From Lactuca virosa (lineage: Eukaryota > Streptophyta > Magnoliopsida > Asterales > Asteraceae), in assembly GCA_928212115.1 (NCBI GenBank), contig CAKMRJ010000001.1, positions 362,730,945 to 362,794,944 on the forward strand: DNA of 64,000 bases, written 5' to 3'. A program made the position numbers and the translations under genes. The notes beneath the pieces were generated by a model. The model did not search any database and was not told the origin of the DNA. It saw only the letters and a program-made list of their open reading frames with translations. Below, piece by piece: positions 22,597-33,118 of this stretch. The first letter of the stretch is position 1; every line of letters starts with the position of its first letter.

Positions 22597-23318
22597 CTAT
22601 AAATACGAACTTAATAGAGTTAGATAGTGGACTTTACCTGAAGCAGAGTCATACATCTTGACTCTCCCATCCTCTCGATCTTTCAGGTAGTTACGACAGA
22701 TTCGTAAACCAATGCCCATTCTCTTGGTAATAGAAACAAACGGACTCTTTTGGAATGGTACACGGGACAATCTCAGACTTAGCCTTTCTCTTGCGCAGAG
22801 AAAACTTTTCAGGACTTCTAATGTTGCCATCGTCAATGTCCATGGAAGTTTGGGAAGTTGATCTTCCACTCAATTTTGCTTTACTAGTGCGTCAAATCAT
22901 TGCTCACTCATCAGCAATAAGCAAAATAAGTAAGATCAATGAGGGTAATGTCACGGTCCATCATCTAGTACTCTCTAATGAACTCACTATATCAGTTAGG
23001 AAGTGATTGAAGAACCAAGTCAACAGCCAGCTTCCCTGAGACATCGACACCCAACATTCCCAATTTGTCGATATGCAGCTTCATCTCCAAGACGTGAGCA
23101 CATATAGACTTTCCATCTTCGTGTTTACTTGCCAACAGGGCTTGACTGACCTTGAACTTTTCAAGTCTTAGAACACGTGGGTCGGGGAGAACTATTGGAG
23201 GAGGTGGAGGAAGTAAAGCATGATTTCCATTTCCACGAACCAATCGTGAAACATCATCTTCAAGTGGAAAGCTTTTTCCAAAGGATTCAGGAAGACCATA
23301 GTTGTTAGAATTTGACAT
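22597..23318 (-). pseudogene. Copia gag relic
   Basis: From ATG 23318: PESFGKSFPLEDD, a Pro run, then EKFKVSQALLASKHEDGKSI and LGVDVSGKLAVDLVLQSLPN, typical of plant Copia Gag (capsid). Stops and frameshifts follow within about 22870-22990. A nucleocapsid knuckle relic CFYYQENGHW is visible near 22710-22740 with the second Cys replaced by Tyr. Broken, not expected to work. Confidence 0.75.
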
Positions 23319-24095
23319 CTACAAAACGAGAGAAATTCAAGTTAGTTGGTCGAATCCTTAATATAACACCCAAATGAAATATTAAGACTAGGACCCAACA
23401 CAATAATTTACAATTCGGAAGAGGGATGTCGTAATCCAATTGCAAACTATTTGTTGGTAGGTAAATGACGATTTACCAATTCCACCATGAAAAACGAAAA
23501 AGAAATTTTAAGTTTTAAATGAATTGAAACTCCTAGATCTTTTGAGATTCATTGAACTTTTCAATGGCATGTTTAATCTCGATTATGCCCTTCAAGTTTG
23601 TGACTGGGATACCGAGGATCACAAACAAGGTGTGGATAACCATGCAAATTAGCTTGGTACTCTCGATGTCGATTACCACCCAATCAATGTGCCGGTTAAC
23701 CACACACGCTCCATTGATCAATGTTAATCTTACGAGAAACCCATTGGCATCCTTCGTTAATCTCATATTAGTGTGCCCGTTAACCACACACGCTCCACTA
23801 ACGACCAACAAGGTGTACTGTGCAATTTCATGGATTAGCACCAACTCCATATTTTTCCTATAGTAACTAAGATTTGGGAATTTATAAAAGTGTTTAGTTA
23901 CTTCGTATTTCATTATACTTATAATGGAAGGTTGTGTCCTATCCTACCCGTTTGGCTAACGACCCTCCACTAGTCAAGAGTGCGGTGGGTAAGAGTGGAT
24001 ACCCTATGCCGGTCATTTTACAGGTCGTTTCCTTAAACACCCCTTATAGACCACCGTCGTGAATGAGGCCTACTAACGGTAAGACTGACTTTTAC

Positions 24096-24099
<4 letters not shown>

Positions 24100-24138
<39 letters not shown>

Positions 24139-24192
24139 AATATATATATAGAATATATTATATATATATATTATATATATATATATATAAGT
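24100..24192. repeat. TA microsatellite, interrupted
   Basis: Runs of TATATA with short interruptions (ATTATATA, AGAATATA) inside the Copia leader. Confidence 0.95.
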
Positions 24193-24762
24193 TAAACTTT
24201 TAATTATGTAATAGTATAAGGGTGTATTTTATACATTTAAAATACTAAGTGGTTTATTTATTAATAAATTAAACTTTTAATTTGATTAAACTTAAATCAC
24301 ATCATTATGGATTTATTAATTATCTCTTTTAATTAAACAATTAATTAATTTAATAAAATCATAAGGGTGCAATTTTAACTTTTCAAAGTACTAAGGTTTT
24401 AGAATTTAATATTTCAAAATTAATACTTTTTAATTAAATTTTGAATTCCAAAACTTGAGGACAAATTTTAAAACCTTTCAAAATATTAGGGTTTAACTAT
24501 TTAAATTTCAAAAACTAAAACTTTTAAGTTCAAATTTAAACTATAAAACCTAAAGGGTGTAATTAAAAACTTTTCTAAATTACTAGGTCAAATATTTGAC
24601 TCATAATAATCCTATATTATCCATATTTAACCAAATCCATTAATTTTGATAAGGATAACCATACCAAACATGAAAATTTGATTTTACGCAAGAAAAACGA
24701 GTTTTGGTAATTATCCTCATCAAAAACTGGCCAGAAAATCAAAAATCTCGACACCAGCACCC

Positions 24763-24822
24763 TGGACTCGTCGAGTCCACTATGGAACTCGTTGACTTCA
24801 TGCAACTCGGCGAGTCAGCCAG
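24763..24822 (-). repeat. ACTCGACGAGTC palindrome cluster in the Copia leader
   Basis: GGACTCGTCGAGTCC, AACTCGTTGACTTC and AACTCGGCGAGTCAG lie about 75-135 bases downstream of the PBS in element sense. The same motif characterises the gypsy LTRs C and D. Confidence 0.85.
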
Positions 24823-24897
24823 TCAGAAGGAAGAAATTTCGATTTTCCTAATCTTTGGCAATTCACTTTTGCATCTATTCAATAGAAAAACGACCTA

Positions 24898-24910
24898 GGC
24901 TCTGATACCA
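24898..24910 (-). other. Primer binding site (tRNA-iMet) of the Copia element
   Basis: The minus strand reads TGGTATCAGAGCC one base from the LTR end CCCAACA. Confidence 0.93.
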
Positions 24911-24911
24911 T

Positions 24912-25718
24912 TGTTGGGTTATGAGCAAAACAACATTCCTATGGTGTTCATGCAACCCTAATTGCTTTGATATAGGGTTTTCTAATTAAACATACAACTA
25001 TGAATACCAAAGCAATAAACCCTATGAACTAGCATACAACAATCAAAATCACATATGATTAGGGTATAGATCTTACCTTGATTGTTATGTAGAAATAACA
25101 ATCACAATCCTTCTTGATCTTTACTTCCGAAAGCTTAGTGCCTCTAATGTTGCACCTCTAAAGGATTCACAAATACCACTAGCAACAAGGAAGAACAAGA
25201 AAGAGAGGAAGCAGCTCCAAAAACATCCAAGACACTCTATGAAGGCATAGGGGCGTTTACTGGGAGCCTTAGGGTTCCTTTTATAGTTAGGCTTCTAGGG
25301 TTATCAACTTAGAAACCCCAATCCAGTTGCTTAGTCCTTAAGCAGCCCAAAGGTTCCTTCCAGAAGGCCCCTTAGACGATTTCTATATGGACCCCCATAT
25401 AGAATTCGTCCATTGCTTCCTTATGGATCCTAAGCCCAACTTTGTAACTATCTTACAATTACAGTATCAGTCTCCTTAATTTAATTAATCTCTTTTGACC
25501 ACAAAATTAATTCTAAATTAATTCTTGATCAATATTAATTAAACAATATGATTCTCTTTTAATATATTATTCACATAATATATTAATAAATCACAATTAA
25601 TCCTCTTTCTCCATAATTCATCCTATCAATTGCTAAGGTGAAGGCAACCCAAAAGGACCATGCTTATAATCAAATCAAGTATATACCAATAATAGTTATG
25701 GGCTTAGAGACCTAATCG
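24912..25718 (-). repeat. 5' LTR of the Copia element
   Basis: Inner end TGTTGGG at 24912. The outer end is near 25718, where CCTAATCG replaces an expected ...CA, so that boundary is approximate. TATA-like TATAAAAGG on the minus strand at about 25282-25290. Beyond 25718 the gag of element D begins, so the Copia probably inserted there. Confidence 0.8.
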
Positions 25719-25732
25719 AATAGCTTCTAGGT

Positions 25733-26190
25733 GGCGTGAGCTTGAGATCGAGCTTCAGTTGAGGGAGCAGAGGCAGGCCTCAACGCAGTTGCAGCCTGCG
25801 GCAAAGCGGTTTAAGACCGCTGATGTAAGATATGGGGGCCGAAGTGGCCGCACTTGTGGTAAGTGTGGCAAGGCGCACGGGGGTGCTTGTCGGTCATCAT
25901 CTGGTTGCCACAATTATGGATGACAGGGTCATATGGCGAGGGATTGCCACCAGTAGGCTCCAACACTCAGTTCCAAGATATGCTATCATTGTGACCAGGT
26001 TGGCCATATGAAGGCCAACTGTCCATTGCTCGCTGCCAGGCCGGCGCAGGCTCCAGCGCCGACTACTTTGCAGATCACTGACGGGAGTCAGGGTAGGGCA
26101 GAGCCCCTGATGGCTCGGGGACGCGCTTTCCAGCTCAGTGCCGAGGAGCTCAGGACAACACCAGATGTCGTAGCTGGTATGTCTCTATCC
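25733..26190 (+). pseudogene. Element D gag, nucleocapsid part
   Basis: Reads RELEIELQLREQRQA, then knuckles CGKCGKAHGGAC, CHNYG*QGHMARDC (second Cys lost, in-frame TGA) and CYHCDQVGHMKANC. A TAG follows the second knuckle. The capsid half is missing, presumably left of the window beyond the Copia insertion. Confidence 0.85.
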
Positions 26191-26229
26191 CTTATCTTAT
26201 TCATTATATTTGTTCTATGATCATATGTT

Positions 26230-26570
26230 TGTACCTATGTTAGGTACGTTCTTAGTGAACTCCCTTCCTGCTCTTGTACTGTTTGACTCGGGAGTGAGTC
26301 GGTCTTTTATCTCCTGATCTTTTAGTAGGGAGTTCGGTTTGCCCTTAAGAGAGCTAGAGTGTCTGTTGTGAGTCTCCATCGCCAATGAACATGGGGTTTC
26401 TGCTTCTTCAGTCTATTGGGGTTGCGTTCTAGAGATATTCGGAGTGTCCTTTCCGATTGACTTGATTTTGATTCATATCGGGGATGTCTGCGTGATAGTG
26501 GGTATGGATTGGCTAAGTGGTTTTGGTGCCATGATCGACTGCGAGGGTCAGCGGGTGGTGGTTTGAATCC
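26230..26570 (+). pseudogene. Element D protease relic
   Basis: ALVLFDSGVSRSFIS with the active-site DSG at about 26285-26293, later FPIDLILIHIGDVCVIVGMD and WLSGFGAMIDCEGQ. Several in-frame stops. An aspartic protease of the gypsy polyprotein, non-functional. Confidence 0.82.
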
Positions 26571-26727
26571 CAAGTGGGGGAGAACTGGTTATCTACAGAG
26601 AGGGCACCAGGCTGGGTTCAGGGTTTTGCTCAACAGCCAGGGCCCGACAGTATATTCAGCACGGGTGTGCGGGTTATTTGGCGTATGTGGTGCATAAGCG
26701 GGTCAGGGATCAGGTCTCAGTTTTCAG

Positions 26728-27478
26728 ATGTTCCACTCGTTAGAGAGTTTGCTAATGTATTTCCGGATGAGTTACACGGAGTGCCTCCTGAGAGGCAGGT
26801 TGAGTTCAGGATCGACCTTGTGCCATGTGCGGCCCCTATTGCCAAGGCGCCGTATCGATTGGCGCCGCCTGAGATGCAGGAGATGTCATCTCAGCTACAG
26901 GAGGTGCTAGGCAAGCGGTTCATCCGCCCGAGAAAATCTCCATGGGGAGCACCGATTCTTTTCATCAAGAAGAACGATGGTTCATGCCGTTTGGGCTCAC
27001 CAACACGCCGACAGTGTTCATGGATCTGATGAATCGGGTATGCATGCCGATGCTCGATCGCTCAGTTATCGTATTCATCGATGGCATCTTGGTGTATTCC
27101 AAGACCATGGAGCAGCATGAGGAGCATCTCCGCGAGCTTTTGGGAGTTTTGAGGCGAGAACGAATTTATGCCAAGTTCTCGAAATGTGATTTTTGGTTGC
27201 GAGAGATTTAGTTCCTTGGACATCTCATTAACCAGGATGGGATTTTGGTCGATCCGGCCAAAATCGAGGCGGTGATGCATTGCGAGGTTCCGAAATCTCC
27301 CTCAGATATCAGGAGTTTTTTGGGTTTGGCAGGGTACTACCGGAGATTTATTCAGGATTTGTCCAAAATTGTAGTACCCCTCACTCGTCTGACGAGGAAG
27401 GGGGTAGATTTTCGGTGGGGCCCTAAGCATCAGACAACATATGAGACCCTCCGACAGTGACTGTGCGAGGCTCCAGTC
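26728..27478 (+). pseudogene. Element D reverse transcriptase with internal deletion
   Basis: VFPDELHGVPPERQ and WGAPILFIKKNDGS run straight into MPFGLTNTPTVF at about 26985. The segment with the conserved DYRELN and KIDLRSGYH motifs is deleted, and the frame changes. The catalytic FIDD is FIDG (about 27073-27084). A TAG follows LREI at about 27209 and a TGA at about 27458-27460. Catalytically dead on three counts. Confidence 0.9.
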
Positions 27479-28760
27479 TTGACCCTCCCAGAGGGAGTTG
27501 AGGATTTCATGGTTTTCTGTGATACATCCATCACCGGATTGGGAGCGGTCCTGATGCAGAGAGGACGGGTGATAGCTTATGTGTCACGGCAGTTGAAGCC
27601 GCATGAGACGAGATATTCCATGCATGATCTTAAGTTTGGAGCGGTAGTGTTCGCCCTCAAGATCTGGAGGCATTACCTCTATGGGGTCTGTTGTACCATC
27701 TACACAGACCACAAGAGCTTGAGAAATATTACGGACCAGCCGAACCTGAACATGAGGCAATGCAGGTGGCTGGACGTGGTCAAGGATTATGACTACGAGA
27801 TCCTTTACCATTCGGGTAAAGCGAATGTGGTAGCGGATGCCTTAAGCCGCAAGTCGGCTGGATCGTCTGTTGGAGTGACCTGTATGAGGATTTCCGTGGA
27901 TTCTCCACTTGTGGGATTGATTAGAGAGGCCCATGCCGAGGGAGTGTGAGAGGAAAATTGGAAGATTGTGAGGATCAGGGGCAAGATCACCAGATTTGTC
28001 CAAGACAGTCGTGGGTTGTTAACCTGTTGCGGTCGGAAGTCGGTACCAATGTCTGGTGGTGTTAGACAGATTGTGCTGGAGGAGGCTCATAAGTCTCGTT
28101 TCTCTATTCACCCAGGGGCCACCAAGATGTACCGAGATCTGAGACTGAGTTACTGGTGGCCTTGCATGAAGAGAGAGATCGCTTGGTACGTCAAGAGGTG
28201 CTTGACCTGCAGGATGGTCAAGGCCAAGCATCAGAGGCCGCATGGCAAGCTGCAGCCTCTGGAGGTCCCCATGTGGAAATGGGAGCAGATCATGATGGAT
28301 TTTATCACCAAGTTACCGAGAACGACAAAGGGTTTTGATGCTATATGGGTCATCGTGGATCGATTGACCAAGAGCGCCCATTTTCTTGCAATTAGGGAGA
28401 GCTCGTCGGCCGAAAAGTTGGCCGATGTGTATATTCGTGAGATCGTTGCTTGCCATGGGGTTCCGGTGTCTATTATTTCAGACTGTGATGTTCAGTTCAC
28501 CTCCCGTTTCTGGCGAAAGTTCCACTAGGAACTGGGTACGAGGCTGCACTTCAGCACAACTTATCATCCGCAGACCGACGGCCAGAGCGAGCGGACCATT
28601 CAGACCCTTGAGGATATGTTGCAGGCCCTCGTTATTGACTTTGGTGGGAGCTGGGACTCCTACCTACCCCTTGCATAGTTCTCCTACAACAACAACTTTC
28701 ATTCCAGCATTGGTGCTCCTCCTTTTAAGCTGTTGTATGGTCAGAGATGTCGCACCCCCA
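27479..28760 (+). pseudogene. Element D RNase H and integrase relic
   Basis: RNase H: FCDTSITGLGAVLM, IYTDHKSLRN, VVADALSRK (27500-27860). Integrase: zinc module KSRFSIHPGATKMY to CLTCRMVK, core MMDFITKLPR, ISDCDVQFTSRFW and HPQTDGQSERT. Stops at about 27947 (GV*EE), 28526 (FH*EL), about 28676 (LA*FS) and about 28767 (IC*GE). Confidence 0.9.
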
Positions 28761-28889
28761 TCTGTTAGGGCGAGGTTAACAACAGGGTCATGGGTCAGAC
28801 GGAGGTGGTCCAACAGACTACCGAGATGATTCAGCAGATCAGGCAACGTTTGCAGACTACTCAGAGTTGGGCAGAAAAGTTATGCCGAC

Positions 28890-29361
28890 CGGCGCCGATC
28901 CGAGTTGGAGTTTCAGGTGGGCGATATGGTGTTGCTGAAGGTCTCACCCTGGAAGTGTGTGATCCGCTTCAGGAAAAGGGGAAAGTTGGGTCCTCGATAT
29001 ATTGGACCGTTTCAGATTATTGCCAGGGTTGGCAAGGTGGCGTATAGGTTGGATCTTCCGGAGGAGCTCCGTCAGATTCATAGCACATTCCACGTTTCGC
29101 AATTGCGAAAATGCGTATTGGACGAGGATGTCGTGGTAACATTGGACGACATTCAGGTTGATGATCGCCTGAACTATGTTGAGAGGCCAGTGGCTATTCT
29201 GGAAAGGAGGTTATATATCCTGCGCAACATGGAGGTACCTTTGATAAACGTACAGTGGCAACATCGGAAAGGGGTCCAAATGGACCTGGGAGCCGGAGGC
29301 TGAGATACGAGAGCATTATCCGGATTTTTTCATCACGGCGGGCTTCGAGGACGAAGCCTAG
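28890..29361 (+). pseudogene. Element D integrase tail and chromodomain-like end
   Basis: EFQVGDMVLLKVSPWK, GPRYIGPFQIIARVGKVAY, FHVSQLRKC, then LRNMEVPLINVQWQHRKG. One frameshift near 29275 is needed to reach WTWEPEAE and the terminal GFEDEA stop at 29359-29361. This tail places D among chromoviruses (family knowledge). Confidence 0.85.
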
Positions 29362-29437
29362 TCCAAGTGGGGGAGAGTTGTAACATCCTAATCTTCAGGT
29401 ATGAATTTAAAGCTTTATATATTTATATTTCCAGAGC

Positions 29438-29592
29438 AACTCGACGAGTTCGAAGGCTCCAACTCGTCGTGTAGATTTTTAATGGCCGCGTATCTTTTAA
29501 GGTCTACTCGACGAGTTGGAAGTCCCCAACTCGACGAGTTGAAGGCTGAACATGAAACCCTAATTTTTTGGGTTTTGCACCCTATTTAAAGG
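29438..29592 (+). promoter_or_regulatory. LTR promoter of D: palindromes and TATA box
   Basis: AACTCGACGAGTTC, AACTCGTCGTGT, ACTCGACGAGTTGG and AACTCGACGAGTTG occupy 29438-29553; TATTTAAAGG follows about 30 bases later. Confidence 0.62.
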
Positions 29593-30139
29593 CCTTAAGC
29601 CTCATTGTTAGCCTCCCTTATCACCCCCTTTGTCCAGAGAAACCCTATTTCGTGCTTTTTCTATCATTTTGAGTGTGTGAGAGCTTAAAGAGTGCCTTCT
29701 TGGTGTTTATTTGAAGAAGCTTGAAGTGGGTGGTGCATAGCTGAAGGGAGAGGTTGTAGATCCAATGTGTACTCTGTTGTGGCAACCATTTTGAGGTATA
29801 AAGTCAATACCTTGGCCTTTTATTGCTTATATCTTCTTCTATGGAAGTATATTGTCATTCTTGGTTCATATTGGAGTTATTTTGGGATGATGCATCATTT
29901 GCAGTTGCCACTTCATATTTGGATGTTTTGTGGCTCATTAGGCCTAAAGTGTCAAGCTTTATCAAGTGTTGGCCCTCCCCCATGCCCTCAATCCCTTTTG
30001 AAGCTGTGATTGACTGTTTTAGCCCCCTTGATGCCATGCATGGACAACTTTACGTGGTATCTCAGCCCTAGGGGACCAGATCTATACTTTGGAGCATTAG
30101 ACTTTCTTAGAAAGTGGTTGATTGTGTTAAGACTGGGCA

Positions 30140-30320
30140 GACTCCTCGAGTTTCCTTGCTAACTCGGCGAGCTGGCTCGGGGTTCCCCGATCTTCTAGAC
30201 AAGGTACGAACTCGACGAGTTGCCTTAACAACTTGGCGAGTTGACTCGGGTTTTCCTAGTTTTTCTGAAGACTGAAGGAACTCGACGAGTCGGTAGATGC
30301 ACTCGACGAGTTGGGTCAAC
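30140..30320 (+). repeat. Downstream palindrome cluster in D LTR
   Basis: AACTCGGCGAGCT, AACTCGACGAGTTG, AACTTGGCGAGTTG, AACTCGACGAGTCG and ACTCGACGAGTTG, spaced roughly 25-60 bases apart. Confidence 0.85.
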
Positions 30321-31319
30321 ATGGACTGTTGACCTGGACTGTTGACTTTGACTTTGACTTTGACCATGGTTAACCAAGTTTGACATCTAAGGACATTTTT
30401 GGGTATTCGGGATTTTAATGTAGTTAGTCACATAGTGGTTATAGGCAGTTGAGTTCGGAGCTGTGATTCGGGAGATTGATCTTACTAGTTCAACACTAAT
30501 TGTGAGGTGAGTTTTCCTCACTATACTTAGGGGTCGACGACACCAAGGCCGGCCCATTGGATTGATATCCTAGTAGTTATTGATATGTTGAGTACGAATT
30601 AGTTTTGCATGCTAGTTTGACATGCTAGTATGGTAGATCTGTAGGATTATCTGTGATACTGTCTGATTATCTGTATGTGTAATTATTTGTTACATGTCGA
30701 CAAGTTGTATGAGTTGGGTTGAGGTTGTACTGCTCCGTGTTGTAGCCAACAAATCCTGGAGTATGCCAGATATGAGTTGAGGGCCAGGGAGGGAATGCCA
30801 GACTCATAAGCATTCCAGATACGAGCTGAGGGCCAAACAGAGCATGCTAGACTCGTACTGAGGGCTAATATTTTGTATTCCAGTCTGAGGACTGAGGGAG
30901 CAAGCCACATATAAGTTGTGGGCCATGGGGGCAAGCCAGACTTATGTTGTGGGCTCGGGAGCAAACCAAATACGAGTTGTGGGCCTGATAGGCAAGCCAG
31001 ACTCATACTGTGGGCTCAGGGGTAATCCAGTCTATAAAGTTGTGGACCCATTGCATGTTGTTATTATGCGTGTTATTTGTTATGTATTGGTATATTGGGG
31101 GAAACTGACTAAGCTTCGGGCTTACAGTTGTGGATTTTGTTTCAGGTACTTCAGATGATCGCGGGAAGGCGAAGGCTTGATCGTGTATCTCCTCACATTT
31201 TATGATTATGATTTTTGGGACTTCTCTGATGTTAAACTATTTTGAAAACAATTTGTAATAAATTGTGGTTTTGGATATTTGAAAAGTTTAAAATTTTTAT
31301 GAATTTTACGGACGTTACA

Positions 31320-31650
31320 AATTGATTTACGGGTTTGAGTTCTTGAGTATGAAAATCGAACACCCACATGGGTTTATGTTCAAAAATTGATTAGATCTAA
31401 CAAAGAGACATAAGGAGAGCACAAACCCGAGTTCTTGAGTTCGCCGGAAAAATCATGTTCGCCGGAGAATATGACCTGAGCTTTGCCGGAGCAGTCAAAT
31501 AAGCCCGAAACCGGCTAAACCTACTATTGCAAGTTATAAGGATGCTTTTTGATTGATTCAACAAGTTCAATGGGAAAATATGGACAAAAAAGGTTAGTGA
31601 CTAAATATCTACAAAACGAAAAATAAATTACCCTTTTAAGTCATTATCCC
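31320..31650. other. Unassigned sequence between D LTR and duplicated segment
   Basis: No convincing gene. It includes short GCCGGA-rich stretches (31440-31510) of unknown origin. Confidence 0.4.
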
Positions 31651-31718
31651 TTTACTTAAAGAATTAGGCGGCTTCTACATTACAAAATTTACATAAAAAT
31701 TAGTTGGCTTCGATGTAA

Positions 31719-31768
<50 letters not shown>

Positions 31769-31980
31769 TAACTTAAAATTTTTCTTTTATATTTGGTTTT
31801 GGTTTTAGGTCTATCTAATTTAACTAAAGAATTAAAAAAGTTGTAGAAAATAAAATGTCATATTCAAGTTAAAAGTTTCGAGCTAACATGTATATTTTGT
31901 ATCAAGTTCGTATCGAATGTAATTTTCATTTTTGACACCTTTATATACAATTAAAAAATTCCTTACCAAATATTATAATA

Positions 31981-32409
31981 CTAGTTTATAACCCGTGGAA
32001 ACCACGGTTATAAAATTAATTAAACTTTAATAGTAAGAACTCAAAATTATTAATCAATTATTTTAAATAAATTATTAATTAAGAGATATTTTTTTAGTTA
32101 TATAAAATTATAATCATTAATTTAAATAAATATGTAAAATTATATCACCTTATAATTTGTATTAATTTTATTTTAATTTTTATTCTAATGTTTTTAATTT
32201 AATTTAATTAGAGTGAGAAATTTAAAAGTTAAAATTTGAAATTGAGAATTAATAGATTGACAAGTGACATGCATTAATTATGAGGCCTAATAGGGTGACA
32301 CATGACAAAAGAAGAATAAATAAAATATGCATTAATTAGGAGTCTAATAAGATGACACATGTCAAAAGGAAATTAAAACTATTCTTTTATTAGAACAGGG
32401 AGAGGGAGA
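31981..32409 (-). mobile_element. Helitron 1 (non-autonomous)
   Basis: Read on the minus strand: starts TCTCCCTCTCCC, ends GGGTTATAAACTAG (CTRR), with a hairpin CCGTGG-TTT-CCACGG about 12 bases before the end. It lies exactly between host A (31980) and T (32410), the Helitron target. The paralogous copy (near 50545) has the uninterrupted site ATAATATTACAAA. No ORF. Confidence 0.92.
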
Positions 32410-32919
32410 TTACAAATACATGCTTAAATAAAAACAAATTTACCAGGAGACAATTTCTTGCACACATGCATGACACGCGGTTATTTAATTATCCTCTATC
32501 ACTTTAAACTTTGGCGTTTTCTAATAGAAAATCATAAAAAATAATAATAGCATATAAATAAAGTTTTTTTATTAAAATAACCATATATTTAAGAATTTCC
32601 ACACAATATCACATATTTTGGAATGAAATCCACTTGAAACGGTGTACCTCAATAAAAAAGTTACTACATTTGTTTTGCCTTTCTGTCGGTAGTTTTCGTA
32701 ATTAGAATATGAAATTGATCTTGAAGTAATATTCAAGGCTTCAAATCATTTTTTTCATAATATGAGTTCATCCAGTGACATATTAATTCTGTTATTAGAA
32801 AGGGGCGAAAATTATGTAATTGAAACCATCAACACCTCATCAATAAAGAAAAGCTTTAATTTGCAACAACTTATAATAAATTCACTACAAAAAAACTATA
32901 TTCAGATATTTCTAATTGA

Positions 32920-33118
32920 GCAAAGATCATCCATATCTGTAATGACTACACAAAGAAAGTCATATTATTGTGGTGGATCAGGTATAGTTTCATTCGCCTT
33001 CTTAAACTCTATAGACCAGATAACCAACTTCTTATCGTCTAAACCTTTGGTAGTAACCACGACGATTAAGGAATTATATATCGTAAGTATCACAGTTACC
33101 GCGACGTGGTTGACATTC
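32920..33118 (-). pseudogene. MLP-like exon 2 fragment, copy 1
   Basis: The minus strand reads ILTIYNSLIVVVTTKG, then LDDKKLVIWSIEFKKANETI and PDPPQ, then a stop and YDFLCVV. This matches the exon 2 C-terminal half of the intact MLP-like gene (VYNSMSFILTTRDVG, KKFVIWTIEFEKANASIPDP). No exon 1 nearby. A relic. Confidence 0.85.

Larger units (their letters stand above)
22111..24911 (-). mobile_element. Internal region of a decayed Copia element
   Basis: On the minus strand a Met PBS abuts the LTR at 24912, followed by a leader of about 1.6 kb, a gag relic (22597-23318) and about 490 bases without recognisable coding. No integrase or RT was found before element B interrupts. The leader holds a TA microsatellite (about 24100-24190) and an ACTCGACGAGTC cluster close to the PBS. 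Confidence 0.75.
29379..31319 (+). repeat. 3' LTR of element D
   Basis: Starts TGTAACATCC after the polypurine tract GTGGGGGAGAGT and ends GGACGTTACA at 31319. ACTCGACGAGTT clusters at 29438-29553 and 30140-30320, TATA-like TATTTAAAGG at 29583-29592, putative donor GAG|GTGAGT (30504-30512), branch CTGAC (31106-31110), acceptor TTTCAG|GT (to 31145), and a minisatellite in between (about 30755-31035). Confidence 0.92.

Noticed and set aside
29767..30071. Hydrophobic 80-codon frames
   Set aside because: Inside the D 3' LTR, overlapping frames, no family.
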